Below are positions 36,238 through 46,782 of a DNA stretch of 64,000 nt, one piece after another. The stretch covers positions 1-64,000 of the forward strand of contig JAUICJ010000004.1 in the NCBI GenBank assembly GCA_030427925.1. Reading direction: 5' to 3'. The notes beneath the pieces are model-generated. The model was not told where the DNA came from and did not search any database. It saw only the letters and a program-made list of their open reading frames with translations. A program made the translations under genes and the position numbers. Each line of letters starts with the position of its first letter. The first letter of the stretch is position 1. This stretch comes from Bacteroidia bacterium (GTDB lineage Bacteria; Bacteroidota; Bacteroidia; Flavobacteriales_D; Sanyastnellaceae).

Positions 36238-37275
36238 ATGATTTCAGTTGTCATCCCGTGTTTGAATGAGGCCGATTACATCGACGCAACCTTGCAGTCG
36301 TTGGTGGACCAAATCGGATGCGATGAACCCTGGGAGGTCGTCGTAGCCGATGGGGGGAGCACCGACGGGACCCGGGAAATCCTGACGGGCTGGTCCCATC
36401 GGGATGCCCGCATCCGGTGGATCGATAACCCGTCGCGGTTTACGCCACAGGCGCTGAACTTGGGCATCGAGGCGTCCAATGGCTCCACGGTGATCATTCT
36501 GGGCGCCCATGCCCAATGCGCTCCGGATTTCCTCCAGCGCAATGCGGAGGCGCTGCGAGCCCATCCGGAATCCGGTTGCGTGGGCGGGGTCGTTGAGCAG
36601 GTGCACGGAAGCGCGGTGTCCCGTCGCATCGGAGCGGCTTTGAGCACGCCCTTTGGGGTAGGCGATGCCCGCTTTCGGACGGGAGGAACCGCGGGGCACG
36701 TGGACACCGTGGCGTTCGGAGCGTATCGCAAGTCCGCTTTGGAGGAAATCGGTGGGTTCGACGAGCATTTGATTCGGAACCAGGACGACGAACTGAACTT
36801 TCGACTGCACGAGGCCGGGTGGCGGATTTGGTTCGATCCGCGGATCCGAAGCAACTACCACGTGCGCTCGTCATTTGGCAAGCTCTTCCGCCAGTACCGG
36901 CAATACGGTTATTGGAAGGTGTTCGTGAACCGAAAGCACCGGACGGTGACGACGTGGAGGCAAGTGGTCCCGGCGTTGTTCCTTTCGCTGCTCGCGGTTA
37001 CTTCCGGCTTGGCCCTGGCCGATTTGGCAGGGTTCATCCCGCTGATTTGGCATGGGGTGAGCGCCTCGGTGTGGCTCACGATTGTGTTGGCGTGGTTCAT
37101 CGGTGCGGTGGTGTCTGCGATGGCGGTGGCGGAGGAGGGGCAGGATGTGCCCGGCATTGTGAAAGCGTATTTGTGGGTGCACGTGGCGTATGGTTTGGGG
37201 TATTGGGAAGGGGTGGGGCGCTTTTTGTTGTTGCGCGGGGAGCCCCGCGATGCTTCCAAGGCGTTGACGCGATGA
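36238..37275 (+). CDS. Membrane-anchored family 2 glycosyltransferase (ExoA-like)
   Basis: 345 residues. The GT-A domain has SVVIPCLNEADYIDATLQSL, the donor site VVADGGSTDGT, and the acceptor-side QDDELNFRLHEAGWRIW. Two or three transmembrane helices follow (about 235-330). It resembles succinoglycan ExoA-type enzymes that extend polyprenyl-linked oligosaccharides at the inner membrane. Its TGA overlaps the ATG of the O-antigen-ligase-like gene, so the pair probably builds and polymerises one surface polysaccharide. Confidence 0.85.
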   Translation: MISVVIPCLNEADYIDATLQSLVDQIGCDEPWEVVVADGGSTDGTREILTGWSHRDARIRWIDNPSRFTPQALNLGIEASNGSTVIILGAHAQCAPDFLQRNAEALRAHPESGCVGGVVEQVHGSAVSRRIGAALSTPFGVGDARFRTGGTAGHVDTVAFGAYRKSALEEIGGFDEHLIRNQDDELNFRLHEAGWRIWFDPRIRSNYHVRSSFGKLFRQYRQYGYWKVFVNRKHRTVTTWRQVVPALFLSLLAVTSGLALADLAGFIPLIWHGVSASVWLTIVLAWFIGAVVSAMAVAEEGQDVPGIVKAYLWVHVAYGLGYWEGVGRFLLLRGEPRDASKALTR

Positions 37276-38495
37276 AGCGATGGCTCGCTGCGTTGCCGGT
37301 GCTCTGTGCAGCTGCGTTTCCGCTTCACCCCCGTGCTACGACGCCTGTGCTGATTTTGTGGGGGGTGTCGGTTGTTTGGGCCGCTTGGCGTCCCCCGGGG
37401 GCAGCGCGTCAAGTGGAACGTCCGTTTGCGTGGTGGGCGGGGTGGATCCAATACGCGTTCATCGCGCTGGGGTTGCTCGCTACGGAGGATATGGATTCGG
37501 GTTGGTTCGCATTGGAGGTTAAGATTTCGTTGTTCCTGTTGCCGTTGCTTTGGAGCGCGACCACGCGTTGGGTGGACATTTCCCGCACGCGGCTGGCCAA
37601 CGGACTTTTTGCGGGTTTGTTGATTTCAGCGATTTGGGGCGCTGGAAATGCGCTCTGGTCTTCCGCGGTGATGGGGGACCACAGCGGCTGGCGGTACGCG
37701 GAGCTTGCGGGGGCGATGCATCCGACGTATTCTTCGTGGTATTGGGCGATGGGAGCGGGGCTTTGGCTGAGCGATGCTGGGCGCAACCGGGCTGCAGTGG
37801 GAGCGGTGGTGGCCGGATTGATGCTGGGGCTTTTGGCCTCGAAAGCGGGGTGGATGGCGGGGTTGGCGGTGTTCGGTTGGGCGGTGGTGAAGGGGGGGCA
37901 TCGATGGGCTGGCGCCCTCGGTCTGGCCTCGCTGGTGTTGGCCGGAGCTACGGTGGGACAGGGCCGGGCACTGGAGTGGTTGGAGGGCATGCAGGAGGCG
38001 GCTCCCGTGGAGGTGAGCGCGTCTGCCGGCGAGGTGGAGCGGAAGTCCGGGTCGACTGCCGGTCGGTTGCAGTCGTGGAGGGCGGCTTGGTCGGTGATGC
38101 AGGAGCATCCTTGGGGAGTGGGGACCGGAGATGTTCGGTCCGCGCTCGTGTCGGAGTACCGGAAAGTGGGAGCCGAATACGCGGCGGAGCACCGGATGAA
38201 CGCTCACAATGCCTACTTGGAGGTGGGAGTGGCGTTCGGGGTGCCGGGATTGCTTTGGTTGGTGGGGTGGTGGGGGAGCGTGCTCGTGGTCGCTTGGCGG
38301 CGAAGGGATGTCCCCGCTTGGGCCTTTGTGGGGCTTGCGATGTGGATGGGCTTGACCGAGAGCACCTTTGAGTTGCAGTCGGGGGTGGTGTGGATGGCTT
38401 TCGGGTTTTGGGCCTGGGGACCGATGCGTGTTGGGGGCGTTAGGAGCGATGCTTCGGGGTCCAAACCTCCATCAGCTCGCCCGTTCCTCGGCTGA
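37272..38495 (+). CDS. O-antigen ligase / polymerase-like membrane protein
   Basis: 407 residues with about ten hydrophobic segments. It contains the Wzy_C/WaaL-type periplasmic loop: GRLQSWRAAWSVMQEHPWGV and MNAHNAYLEVGVAFGVPGLL, with the conserved His in AHN. Such proteins ligate or polymerise O-antigen-like chains in the periplasm. It starts in an ATGA overlap with the GT2 gene. Its last 56 bases overlap the opposite-strand sixA gene; the C-terminal 30 residues after the last helix are low-complexity and probably dispensable. Confidence 0.82.
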   Translation: MKRWLAALPVLCAAAFPLHPRATTPVLILWGVSVVWAAWRPPGAARQVERPFAWWAGWIQYAFIALGLLATEDMDSGWFALEVKISLFLLPLLWSATTRWVDISRTRLANGLFAGLLISAIWGAGNALWSSAVMGDHSGWRYAELAGAMHPTYSSWYWAMGAGLWLSDAGRNRAAVGAVVAGLMLGLLASKAGWMAGLAVFGWAVVKGGHRWAGALGLASLVLAGATVGQGRALEWLEGMQEAAPVEVSASAGEVERKSGSTAGRLQSWRAAWSVMQEHPWGVGTGDVRSALVSEYRKVGAEYAAEHRMNAHNAYLEVGVAFGVPGLLWLVGWWGSVLVVAWRRRDVPAWAFVGLAMWMGLTESTFELQSGVVWMAFGFWAWGPMRVGGVRSDASGSKPPSARPFLG

Positions 38496-38919
38496 CGTGA
38501 TTCCACTCAGCGACTTCAAATTGAATGGCCACGAGGCCGCAGGTGGGGAGCCATTCCGTTTGGCCTGACAACAACTCCACCAATCCGCTGACTCCGGGGT
38601 TGTGGCCCACCACCAAACCTGCATCCGCGGGATGCGTCCACGCCATGATGCGCTGGGCCCAAAACCAATCCGAAGCCAAGTACCCCTCCATCAGCGGATC
38701 CGGCGCGTTCCAGCCGGTCTGGGCCGCCACGCGTTCCGCGGTCTCGCGGGTGCGCAATGCGGCAGAAACAAGGCCCGGGCTGTCGGGTGCGAGTCGCCCG
38801 TTGAGCCACCGGCCCACCGCGTCGGCATCGCGTTGGCCACGAGGAGCCAGCGTTCGATGGAAATCATCTTGGGCCTCCTGAACGGCCTTGCCGTGGCGCA
38901 GGACGTACAAGGTTTTCAT
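38440..38919 (-). CDS. sixA: Phosphohistidine phosphatase SixA family
   Basis: 159-residue histidine-phosphatase-fold protein. The catalytic motif LRHGKA is at residues 7-12, with RTRETAERVA and VVGHNPGVSGL supplying the second Arg/His pair. SixA removes phosphate from histidine on phosphotransfer proteins; other small-molecule roles are possible for the family. It follows pyrG with a 5-base gap and overlaps the end of the convergent polysaccharide gene. Confidence 0.88.
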   Translation of the reverse strand: MKTLYVLRHGKAVQEAQDDFHRTLAPRGQRDADAVGRWLNGRLAPDSPGLVSAALRTRETAERVAAQTGWNAPDPLMEGYLASDWFWAQRIMAWTHPADAGLVVGHNPGVSGLVELLSGQTEWLPTCGLVAIQFEVAEWNHVSRGTGELMEVWTPKHRS

Positions 38920-38924
38920 GCGGC

Positions 38925-40640
<1,716 letters not shown>

Positions 40641-40689
40641 TCAAAGGTAACGCAATGCGGGGCCTGTCGGGTTACGTGTGAGCGAATTG

Positions 40690-41790
40690 TTACAAACTCT
40701 TCGTGAGCTGGCTGATGACTTTGTAGTGTCCCAGCCACTCTTTGGCGACGATTCGGAACAACGTATAAGCGGGGATCGCGAGCACCATGCCCGCTGGACC
40801 TGCCCACGTTCCGGCGATGGAGATGACAAGGAACACCTCGAGCGGATGTGCGTTTACGCGGTTGGAGAACACGAACGGTTGGGTGAAGAAGTTGTCAATG
40901 GCCTGGGCGATGGCATAAACGAGCATCGACCACCCCAACCTCCCGGGCAAGAGCTCCAACGCGCCGTCGAAGGTGCCGGCGATCAAAATCAGTCCCAACG
41001 AGGTACCGAAAAGGGGACCGATGTACGGAACCAGATTGAAGATGCCCGCGAGCAAACCGATGAGGAAGGCGTGCTCCACTCCGACCAACGCGAGTCCCAC
41101 TGAAACCGTCGTCGTGATGATGGCGACCTGGATGATGAGGCCCCCGAAGTAACGGGTGAGCAAGCGGGCTGTTCGGTTGAGGATGCTCAGGATTTGGTCT
41201 TCTTTTTCATCCGGCGTCAAGGCAAGGACCATTTTCTTGAACAACGCGCCGTCTTTGAGAAAGAAGAACGTCATGAACGCGATGGAGAAGGCGGCGATGA
41301 GGGCATTGCCAATGCCGGAAATGACGCCGCCGAAGAGGCTGCTGACGCCGTTGATTTGGACCAAATCCTGAACCCGACCGATCAAATACGCGCTGTTCGC
41401 CTCGCCATTTCCAGACAAATCGAATGCGGCCAAATCCTCATCCAACCAACGCGTCACGTGGGCGGAAAGCTGCTGCATTTGGGCCACATCCAATTGCTTG
41501 ATCGCTTCCGCCTGCGCAGCAATCAGCGGGGCAAACAACACGACGAGCGCCCCGGCCGAAGCGAAAAATAAGCTCAACACGAAGGCGGCAATGAGGCCAT
41601 TCGGAACCCGGCGCTTCCCCACGTGCAGCCGCTGCAACAGCAAAACGATGGGCCTCCCCACAAAGCTCAGCGCGACCGCGGCCAGTAAGTACGCCACGAG
41701 CGCACGAAATGACCACAGCGCATAGGCAAAAAACGCGGTGCCTACCAGGCCCACCACCATGCGACGACGCGATGTCCACCACGAGTTCAT
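40690..41790 (-). CDS. AI-2E family transporter (PerM/YdiK-like permease)
   Basis: Inner-membrane protein of 366 residues from the ATG at 41790. It has eight hydrophobic segments and the family blocks FMTFFFLKDG, YFGGLIIQVAIITTTVSVGL, and NLVPYIGPLFGTSLGL. A central hydrophilic domain (about 100-200) is typical. Homologues include AI-2 exporters and Na/H antiporters, so the substrate is open. An upstream in-frame codon at 41847 is rejected because the promoter box sits between. Confidence 0.85.
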   Translation of the reverse strand: MNSWWTSRRRMVVGLVGTAFFAYALWSFRALVAYLLAAVALSFVGRPIVLLLQRLHVGKRRVPNGLIAAFVLSLFFASAGALVVLFAPLIAAQAEAIKQLDVAQMQQLSAHVTRWLDEDLAAFDLSGNGEANSAYLIGRVQDLVQINGVSSLFGGVISGIGNALIAAFSIAFMTFFFLKDGALFKKMVLALTPDEKEDQILSILNRTARLLTRYFGGLIIQVAIITTTVSVGLALVGVEHAFLIGLLAGIFNLVPYIGPLFGTSLGLILIAGTFDGALELLPGRLGWSMLVYAIAQAIDNFFTQPFVFSNRVNAHPLEVFLVISIAGTWAGPAGMVLAIPAYTLFRIVAKEWLGHYKVISQLTKSL

Positions 41791-41794
41791 GCGC

Positions 41795-41802
41795 CGAAGG
41801 TA
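41795..41802 (-). promoter_or_regulatory. -7-like box before AI-2E permease gene
   Basis: TACCTTCG on the minus strand, four bases before the ATG at 41790. Confidence 0.55.
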
Positions 41803-41896
41803 CGAGGTGCGCGGTAGAAATGGCCGCCCGCGCGGTGTGAAAAGCATGCGTGGACGGCGACTTCGTTCCGGGTTTTAGGAGTGGAAGGTTATTTAA

Positions 41897-41912
41897 TTTA
41901 GCTTTGCCTAAA
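41897..41912 (+). promoter_or_regulatory. Promoter with overlapping DtxR-type operator
   Basis: TTTAG (41897-41901) and CTAAA (41908-41912) form a perfect inverted repeat with a 6-base centre, like DtxR/MntR-family operators. The -7 box TAGCTTTG (41899-41906) lies inside it, so metal-loaded regulator bound here would block its own transcription. The leader to the ATG at 41921 is about 14 bases. The surrounding 30 bases are AT-rich, unlike the rest of the window. Confidence 0.65.
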
Positions 41913-41920
41913 AATAGTTC

Positions 41921-42580
41921 ATGCAAGGAGCAAGTTCTTCAAGAGAGGATTACCTCAAAGCCCTGTACGTCCTGTCGACAGGAGCGGAAGGCCCCGTGAC
42001 GACCACGGCGCTGGCGGAGCACCTGTCCATGCGTCCTGCCTCCGCTTCCGGGATGATGAAGCAACTGGCGGAGGCGGGCTGGGTGGAGCACGAAGCGTAC
42101 CGGGGAGCTTCCTTGACTCCTTCTGGGGAGCGCATCGCATTGGACGTGATCCGCCGGCACCGGCTTTGGGAGTTCTTTCTGGTGGAGCGGTTGGGGTTTG
42201 CGTGGGACCAAGTGCACGAATTGGCGGAGCGTTTGGAGCACATTGAGGACGCTGAACTGATCAACCGCTTGGACGATTACCTCGGGTGCCCCGATTTCGA
42301 TCCACACGGTGACCCCATTCCGCGTGCCGACGGCACCGTAGTCGATGCGCGTCCACTTCAGGTTGCAAGCGAGCTGCGGCCGGGGGCGCGCGCGGTCATC
42401 AAAGGCGTGGTGGACAGCAGCGACGTGTTCTTGCGCCACTTGGATGCCCTGGGCATTCGACTGGGAATCGAGTTCAAGGTGGTCGAACGCCATGAGTTCG
42501 ACGGAAGTGCCCGTGTGGAAGGGCACGGAATCTGGACGCTTGGGGTCTTGGAGAATTTGTTGGTCGTCATTCAACCGTAA
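41921..42580 (+). CDS. DtxR-family metal-dependent transcriptional repressor
   Basis: 219 residues. The N-terminal winged helix (residues about 7-65) reads REDYLKALYVLS, TTALAEHLSMRPASASGMMKQL and GWVEHEAYRG. The dimerisation/metal domain has RRHRLWEFFLVERLGF, HELAERLEHIE and CPDFDPHGDPIP, which contain the usual His/Glu/Cys ligands. A C-terminal SH3-like (FeoA) domain spans about 140-219. It probably senses Mn or Fe and controls the ZIP transporter four bases downstream, and itself through the overlapping operator. Confidence 0.92.
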   Translation: MQGASSSREDYLKALYVLSTGAEGPVTTTALAEHLSMRPASASGMMKQLAEAGWVEHEAYRGASLTPSGERIALDVIRRHRLWEFFLVERLGFAWDQVHELAERLEHIEDAELINRLDDYLGCPDFDPHGDPIPRADGTVVDARPLQVASELRPGARAVIKGVVDSSDVFLRHLDALGIRLGIEFKVVERHEFDGSARVEGHGIWTLGVLENLLVVIQP

Positions 42581-42584
42581 CGGA

Positions 42585-43406
42585 ATGGAACACCTCTTGG
42601 ATTGGTTCGAATCGCTGGGGCCGGTGAAGGCCGCATTGGTCGCTACGACGGGCACGTGGTTGCTCACAGCGGCGGGGGCGTCGCTCGTGCTTTTTTTCGG
42701 TCAGGTTCACCGAAAATTCTTGGATGCGATGCTCGGTTTCACAGGCGGGGTGATGGTGGCTGCGAGTTTTTGGTCGCTGTTGGCTCCAGCGATTGAGATG
42801 TCGGATGGGGAGGGATTTGCTCGCGTGGTGCCTTCCGCGCTGGGCTTTGCCCTGGGAGCGGTGTTCATTTTTGCCTTGGACAAATTCACTCCGCACTTGC
42901 ACATCAACTTCTCGAAGGATGAAGCCGAAGGCCCCGCCACGAAATGGCACCGCACGACGTTGCTGGTCTTGGCCATTACCCTTCACAACATCCCTGAAGG
43001 ACTTGCGGTGGGGGTGATGTTCGGCGGGGCGGCAGCAGGGTTGCCGGGTGCGAGCATCGGGGCGGCCGTGGCGCTGGCCATCGGCATTGGGTTGCAGAAC
43101 TTTCCCGAGGGATTCGCCGTGAGCATGCCCTTGAGGAGGGAAGGCGTATCGAAGTGGCGCGCGGCGTGGTTTGGCCAACTTTCGGCCATCGTGGAACCGA
43201 TCGCGGGCGTTATCGGGGCTTACGCCGTGATGCAGGTTCAGGAACTGCTGCCCTATGCGCTGGCATTTGCTGCTGGCGCCATGATTTACGTCGTGGTGGA
43301 GGAAGTCATTCCAGAGACGCAACGCGACCGCTACACGGATTTGGCAACGCTGGGCTTCATCGCGGGATTCATCGTGATGATGGCGCTGGACGTCGGCTTG
43401 GCCTGA
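42585..43406 (+). CDS. ZIP-family divalent metal transporter
   Basis: Inner-membrane metal importer of 273 residues with about eight helices. Helix IV HNIPEGLAVGV and helix V LQNFPEGFAVSMPLRREG carry the metal-binding His/Asn/Glu residues, and VVVEEVIPE is the later Glu motif. ZutT/ZupT-like members take up Zn, Fe or Mn. It lies four bases after the DtxR gene and starts at the ATG at 42585, so it is controlled with it. The open frame further upstream overlaps the regulator and is not used. Confidence 0.92.
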   Translation: MEHLLDWFESLGPVKAALVATTGTWLLTAAGASLVLFFGQVHRKFLDAMLGFTGGVMVAASFWSLLAPAIEMSDGEGFARVVPSALGFALGAVFIFALDKFTPHLHINFSKDEAEGPATKWHRTTLLVLAITLHNIPEGLAVGVMFGGAAAGLPGASIGAAVALAIGIGLQNFPEGFAVSMPLRREGVSKWRAAWFGQLSAIVEPIAGVIGAYAVMQVQELLPYALAFAAGAMIYVVVEEVIPETQRDRYTDLATLGFIAGFIVMMALDVGLA

Positions 43407-43408
43407 GG

Positions 43409-44749
43409 TCAGTTCTCAAGCGGCCATTCTGCTCCCGAAAACCACCCTGAACTCATTAAGAGGACAACGCGCGGTCCGGATTGCCACGTGGCCCATACCG
43501 CTTCCAAATCTTCACGGGACGTGATGACCCGGAGGTCGGGGCGTTGAAAGCTGGATCGTACAAACTCGGCATCCAATTCCGGCAACCGTTTGTGCTCGAT
43601 GACGTTCGGGTCGAAGTACACCACGGCCTCATCAGCTGCGTGCAGGGCCTTCGAATAAGTGGGGAGAAAATCGCGGTTCAGGGAGGAAAACGTGTGCAAT
43701 TCAAAGCAAGCGAGCAATCGCCGGTCCGGAAAACTCGCTCGCACCCCTTCGGTGGTGGCCTTTACTTTAGAAGGGGCATGTGCAAAATCTCGAAAGACCA
43801 CCACGTCGTCGCCTTTTTCGATGGGTTGCAGCCTGCGGGCCGCACCGGAGAAGGAGCCGATCGCGCGGTCGAAATCGGCAGGTGAAACGCCCAGTTCCCC
43901 GCACAGTGCACGCGCTCCAGCGAGGTTTTGGAAGTTGTGTGTTCCGACGAGCGATGTCCTGCAGGTTCCACCATCGGGAAAGCGCAAAGACACACCGGCT
44001 TCATCAGCTTCCCATTGCGGCGTTCGATAGGGAATGGCGCGCACCCCGCTCGCTTCGACGAGTCGCGTCAACTGCGCGTCTTCCGCGCAGTACACCACCG
44101 CACCGCCGTGTTCAATGGTCGTCAGGTAATGCGCGAACTGCTCCACGTAGTTCGCCTCCGTCGGAAACACGTTGATGTGGTCCCATGCGATGCCCGTCAG
44201 CAAGGTCAGGTGCGGCCGGTACCAAAAGAACTTCGGCCTCCGGTCGATCGGGGAACTGAGGTATTCGTCGCCTTCGAACACCGCGAGGTCTCGGTCTTGC
44301 GACAACGAGACCATGCGGTCGAAGCCTTCGAGTTGCGCCCCGACCATGAAATCCGTGGGCCGGTTGAGCGCCTGCAGCACGTGAAGCACCATGGAGGTCA
44401 CGGTGGTTTTGCCGTGGCTTCCGCCGATCACGACGCGCTGCTTGCGCTCGGTGGCGTGGAAAAGGAATTCGGGGTAGGACTGAACGGAAAGGCCCAGCGC
44501 CTGCGCCGCCAGCAGCTCGGGGTTGTCGGTGCGCGCGTGCATGCCGAGGATGACCACGTCGAGGTCCGAGGTGATGCGCTCGGGGAACCACCCTTCCGCC
44601 TCGGGCAGCAGCCCCTCGGCGTCGAGCCGGCTGCGTGAAGGCTCCAGGATTTGGTCATCCGAACCCGTCACTTGGTGCCCATCGTCGTGCAGCGCCAAAG
44701 CCAAATTGTGCATGGCGCTTCCCCCAATCGCAATGAAATGTATCCGCAT
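43409..44749 (-). CDS. mpl: Mpl: UDP-MurNAc:murein-tripeptide ligase
   Basis: Mur-ligase family enzyme of 446 residues that recycles murein tripeptide by joining it to UDP-MurNAc. The N-terminal MRIHFIAIGGSAMHNLALALH is the Mpl form of the MurC N-terminus. The ATP loop is GGSHGKTTVTSMVLH; the central domain has AVFEGDEYLSSPIDRRPKF, and NVFPTEANYVEQF follows. DFAHAPSKVKATTEGVR distinguishes Mpl from MurC. The start at 44749 is preferred over the upstream frame, which overlaps the divergent gene's promoter area. Confidence 0.92.
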   Translation of the reverse strand: MRIHFIAIGGSAMHNLALALHDDGHQVTGSDDQILEPSRSRLDAEGLLPEAEGWFPERITSDLDVVILGMHARTDNPELLAAQALGLSVQSYPEFLFHATERKQRVVIGGSHGKTTVTSMVLHVLQALNRPTDFMVGAQLEGFDRMVSLSQDRDLAVFEGDEYLSSPIDRRPKFFWYRPHLTLLTGIAWDHINVFPTEANYVEQFAHYLTTIEHGGAVVYCAEDAQLTRLVEASGVRAIPYRTPQWEADEAGVSLRFPDGGTCRTSLVGTHNFQNLAGARALCGELGVSPADFDRAIGSFSGAARRLQPIEKGDDVVVFRDFAHAPSKVKATTEGVRASFPDRRLLACFELHTFSSLNRDFLPTYSKALHAADEAVVYFDPNVIEHKRLPELDAEFVRSSFQRPDLRVITSREDLEAVWATWQSGPRVVLLMSSGWFSGAEWPLEN

Positions 44750-44816
44750 GGCCTGAAATTCCGACACATCTGCCTTCGATTTCCGAAGTTTGTGAGGCGG
44801 TTTCACACAGCGAATT

Positions 44817-45689
44817 ATGGAAAGAACACGGACAGGTTGGGCCGGAATTGGCAGCGGATTGGCGGCGTATGGCCGGAGTTTTGGAGCCATCCGGCGGTTT
44901 CGGATGCGCCGGGTTTACGCACTTTCGGCGGGGCTGACGCTGCTGTTCGTGCTCGTCGGCGCATGGGGCATCGGTGCGTTGGTGGATGCGCTGTCGCATG
45001 CGTACCGCGAGTGGTGGGGCACGAGCGATGCGTGGCCGGAGGAGGCGACCTGGTGGGATCAGGCCAAATGGCTGTTCGCCCAAGCCGGCGACGCCGCCCT
45101 CCAAGTTGTCGCCTACGTGGCGTTGTTTTGGCTGAAAATCAAGCTGACGAAATACCTCGTCTTGGCCTTCCTTGGTCCGGTGATGGCCTGGGCTTCGGAA
45201 CGGGCCGAAGCTGGCGTGACCGGGGACGAGCGAGCGCTCAGCATGCGGCTCATGGTCCGCGAATTCGTGCGCGGCGTGCGTTCGGCGGTGCTGTTGTTCT
45301 TCGTCGAACTCGGCTTCGGGGCCGTGCTCTTCGCGTTGTCCTTGCTCGTGACGTTGTTCGCGGGACCGGTGGCCGTGGTGCTGTCGCCCGCCTTTGCTGT
45401 CCTTTCGTTCTTGATGGGGGCGTGGTTTTATGGGGCCTCCACCTTTGATTTCATTTGGGAGCGGCGCGGGTTGGGCGCGCGCAAAGGCCTGAGCGCTAGC
45501 TGGGGAATGCGCGGTCGGGTGCTCGGCGTGGGCCTTCCGTTTCAGGTGTGGATGGCTGTGCCGGTGCTGTCGTGGTTCGTCGCCCCCATTTTCGCTCCGG
45601 TGACGTGCGCGGTTGCGGCGGTGTTGGCCTTCCCGAGGGAGGAGCTTACGGCAACAGCACGCGCTGCGAACCCGTCGGACCCGCAATGA
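44817..45689 (+). CDS. EI24/CysZ-like membrane protein
   Basis: 290 residues with about five long hydrophobic segments. It matches the EI24 family layout: SGLAAYGRSFGAIRRFRM near the N-terminus, KYLVLAFLGPVMAWASERAEA after the second helix, and RGVRSAVLLFFVELG. Bacterial EI24 proteins include CysZ sulfate permeases, but many Bacteroidota members are uncharacterised, so transport is only a possibility. Its 3' end overlaps the convergent Kazal-like gene by 44 bases. Confidence 0.72.
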   Translation: MERTRTGWAGIGSGLAAYGRSFGAIRRFRMRRVYALSAGLTLLFVLVGAWGIGALVDALSHAYREWWGTSDAWPEEATWWDQAKWLFAQAGDAALQVVAYVALFWLKIKLTKYLVLAFLGPVMAWASERAEAGVTGDERALSMRLMVREFVRGVRSAVLLFFVELGFGAVLFALSLLVTLFAGPVAVVLSPAFAVLSFLMGAWFYGASTFDFIWERRGLGARKGLSASWGMRGRVLGVGLPFQVWMAVPVLSWFVAPIFAPVTCAVAAVLAFPREELTATARAANPSDPQ

Positions 45690-46752
45690 CGATGAGACCG
45701 TGCCAACCGGCCGCGTCGATGCGGTGGTTGCGCCCCGTGGCGATCAATTGACCCGCCGGGTTGAAAGCGCGCCAAGTGGCGTCGGTGTTCCAGCCGAGCA
45801 ATTGGATTTGGCCTCCGTCCAAGCGTTGCACGCGCCACGTCATTTGGCCCGATGCTTCGCCCACATTCGTAGCACACGGACCCGCCGACCACGTCGCCAA
45901 TCCTCCGTAATACCAGGCTTGGCAGGGATTCGTGTACGTCACGCCATCGCATCCGCACACCGACTCTTCCGCGTCGTCACACGCCATTTCCGGCATCACC
46001 CGGGCCTCATCGTAGCAGTCTCCTGCGCAGGGTCCCGGGGTAAAATCGCTCACCCAATCCAGATTAGTCGCGGTGCACGGATTCACGTGCGTCAAGGAGT
46101 CGCAACCGCAAACCGGCTCGGCATCAAAGGGATTGCAATCCACGAGCGGGTCGGCGAGCGAAGGGTCGATGCAGTTGCCGGAACCGCAATCCGCTTCGCA
46201 GTCCTCCAAGGTTTCGAAGCTGTACACGCTGTAGTCCACGCCGTTCACGACCCAGCCGCAACCGCTCAGACCGGCGCAGCTGCCGTTGACGAGCGCCACG
46301 CCCATGACCATGTCGCACACACCGAAATCCACCCCGCCGAGGTCTTGGCAGGTTCCTCCACCGCATGCGGCGATGCAATCCGCCGTGCTCTCGAAACTGT
46401 AGAGGCTATAATCCACGCCATTTACTACCCAGCCGCATCCGCTCAGTCCGGTGCAATTGCCGTCCACGATGCCGACGCCCATGGCCAGTTCGCAATCGCC
46501 GAAGTCGATGCCGCTGAGGTCGATGCAATCCACCGAGGAACCGGAGCATTCGCCCGGCGTGAAACTCGTCACCCCGCCAAACACTTCCGCTTCGCAGGCG
46601 TTGCCGTAAGTGACGCCATTGCACCCACAGACCGGATCCCAAATCATGGGGCAAGCCGCAGTCGGGTCGATCAACGTGCTGTCAATGCAGGCTTGGGCCG
46701 CGGCCGTGGTGGCGAATGCTGCAAGCGAAAGGAGCAGGAGTGAAGTGCGCAT
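45646..46752 (-). CDS. Secreted protein with Kazal-like and repeated Cys-rich modules
   Basis: 368 residues with a signal peptide (about 1-20, ending TAAAQ). Three Kazal-like modules with the C-G-C-(N/D)-G-x-T-Y/H-x-N-x-C core occur near residues 21-70, 195-245 and 247-295. Between them are two copies of another roughly 58-residue module (about 76-134 and 136-193) sharing SGCGWVVNGVDYS and YSFE. The C-terminal 70 residues end in a degenerate T9SS type A-like domain (NPAGQLIATG, then RVLLP). Kazal domains inhibit serine proteases; inhibition here is untested, since the reactive loop is not identifiable. It is probably surface-exposed or secreted. Confidence 0.75.
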   Translation of the reverse strand: MRTSLLLLSLAAFATTAAAQACIDSTLIDPTAACPMIWDPVCGCNGVTYGNACEAEVFGGVTSFTPGECSGSSVDCIDLSGIDFGDCELAMGVGIVDGNCTGLSGCGWVVNGVDYSLYSFESTADCIAACGGGTCQDLGGVDFGVCDMVMGVALVNGSCAGLSGCGWVVNGVDYSVYSFETLEDCEADCGSGNCIDPSLADPLVDCNPFDAEPVCGCDSLTHVNPCTATNLDWVSDFTPGPCAGDCYDEARVMPEMACDDAEESVCGCDGVTYTNPCQAWYYGGLATWSAGPCATNVGEASGQMTWRVQRLDGGQIQLLGWNTDATWRAFNPAGQLIATGRNHRIDAAGWHGLIVIAGPTGSQRVLLP

Positions 46753-46774
46753 GGCTGAAGGTTGAATTCAGCGC

Positions 46775-46782
46775 GGAAGTTA
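46775..46782 (-). promoter_or_regulatory. Candidate -7-like box for Kazal-like gene
   Basis: TAACTTCC on the minus strand, 22 bases before the ATG at 46752. It overlaps the aroA stop codon. Confidence 0.35.
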
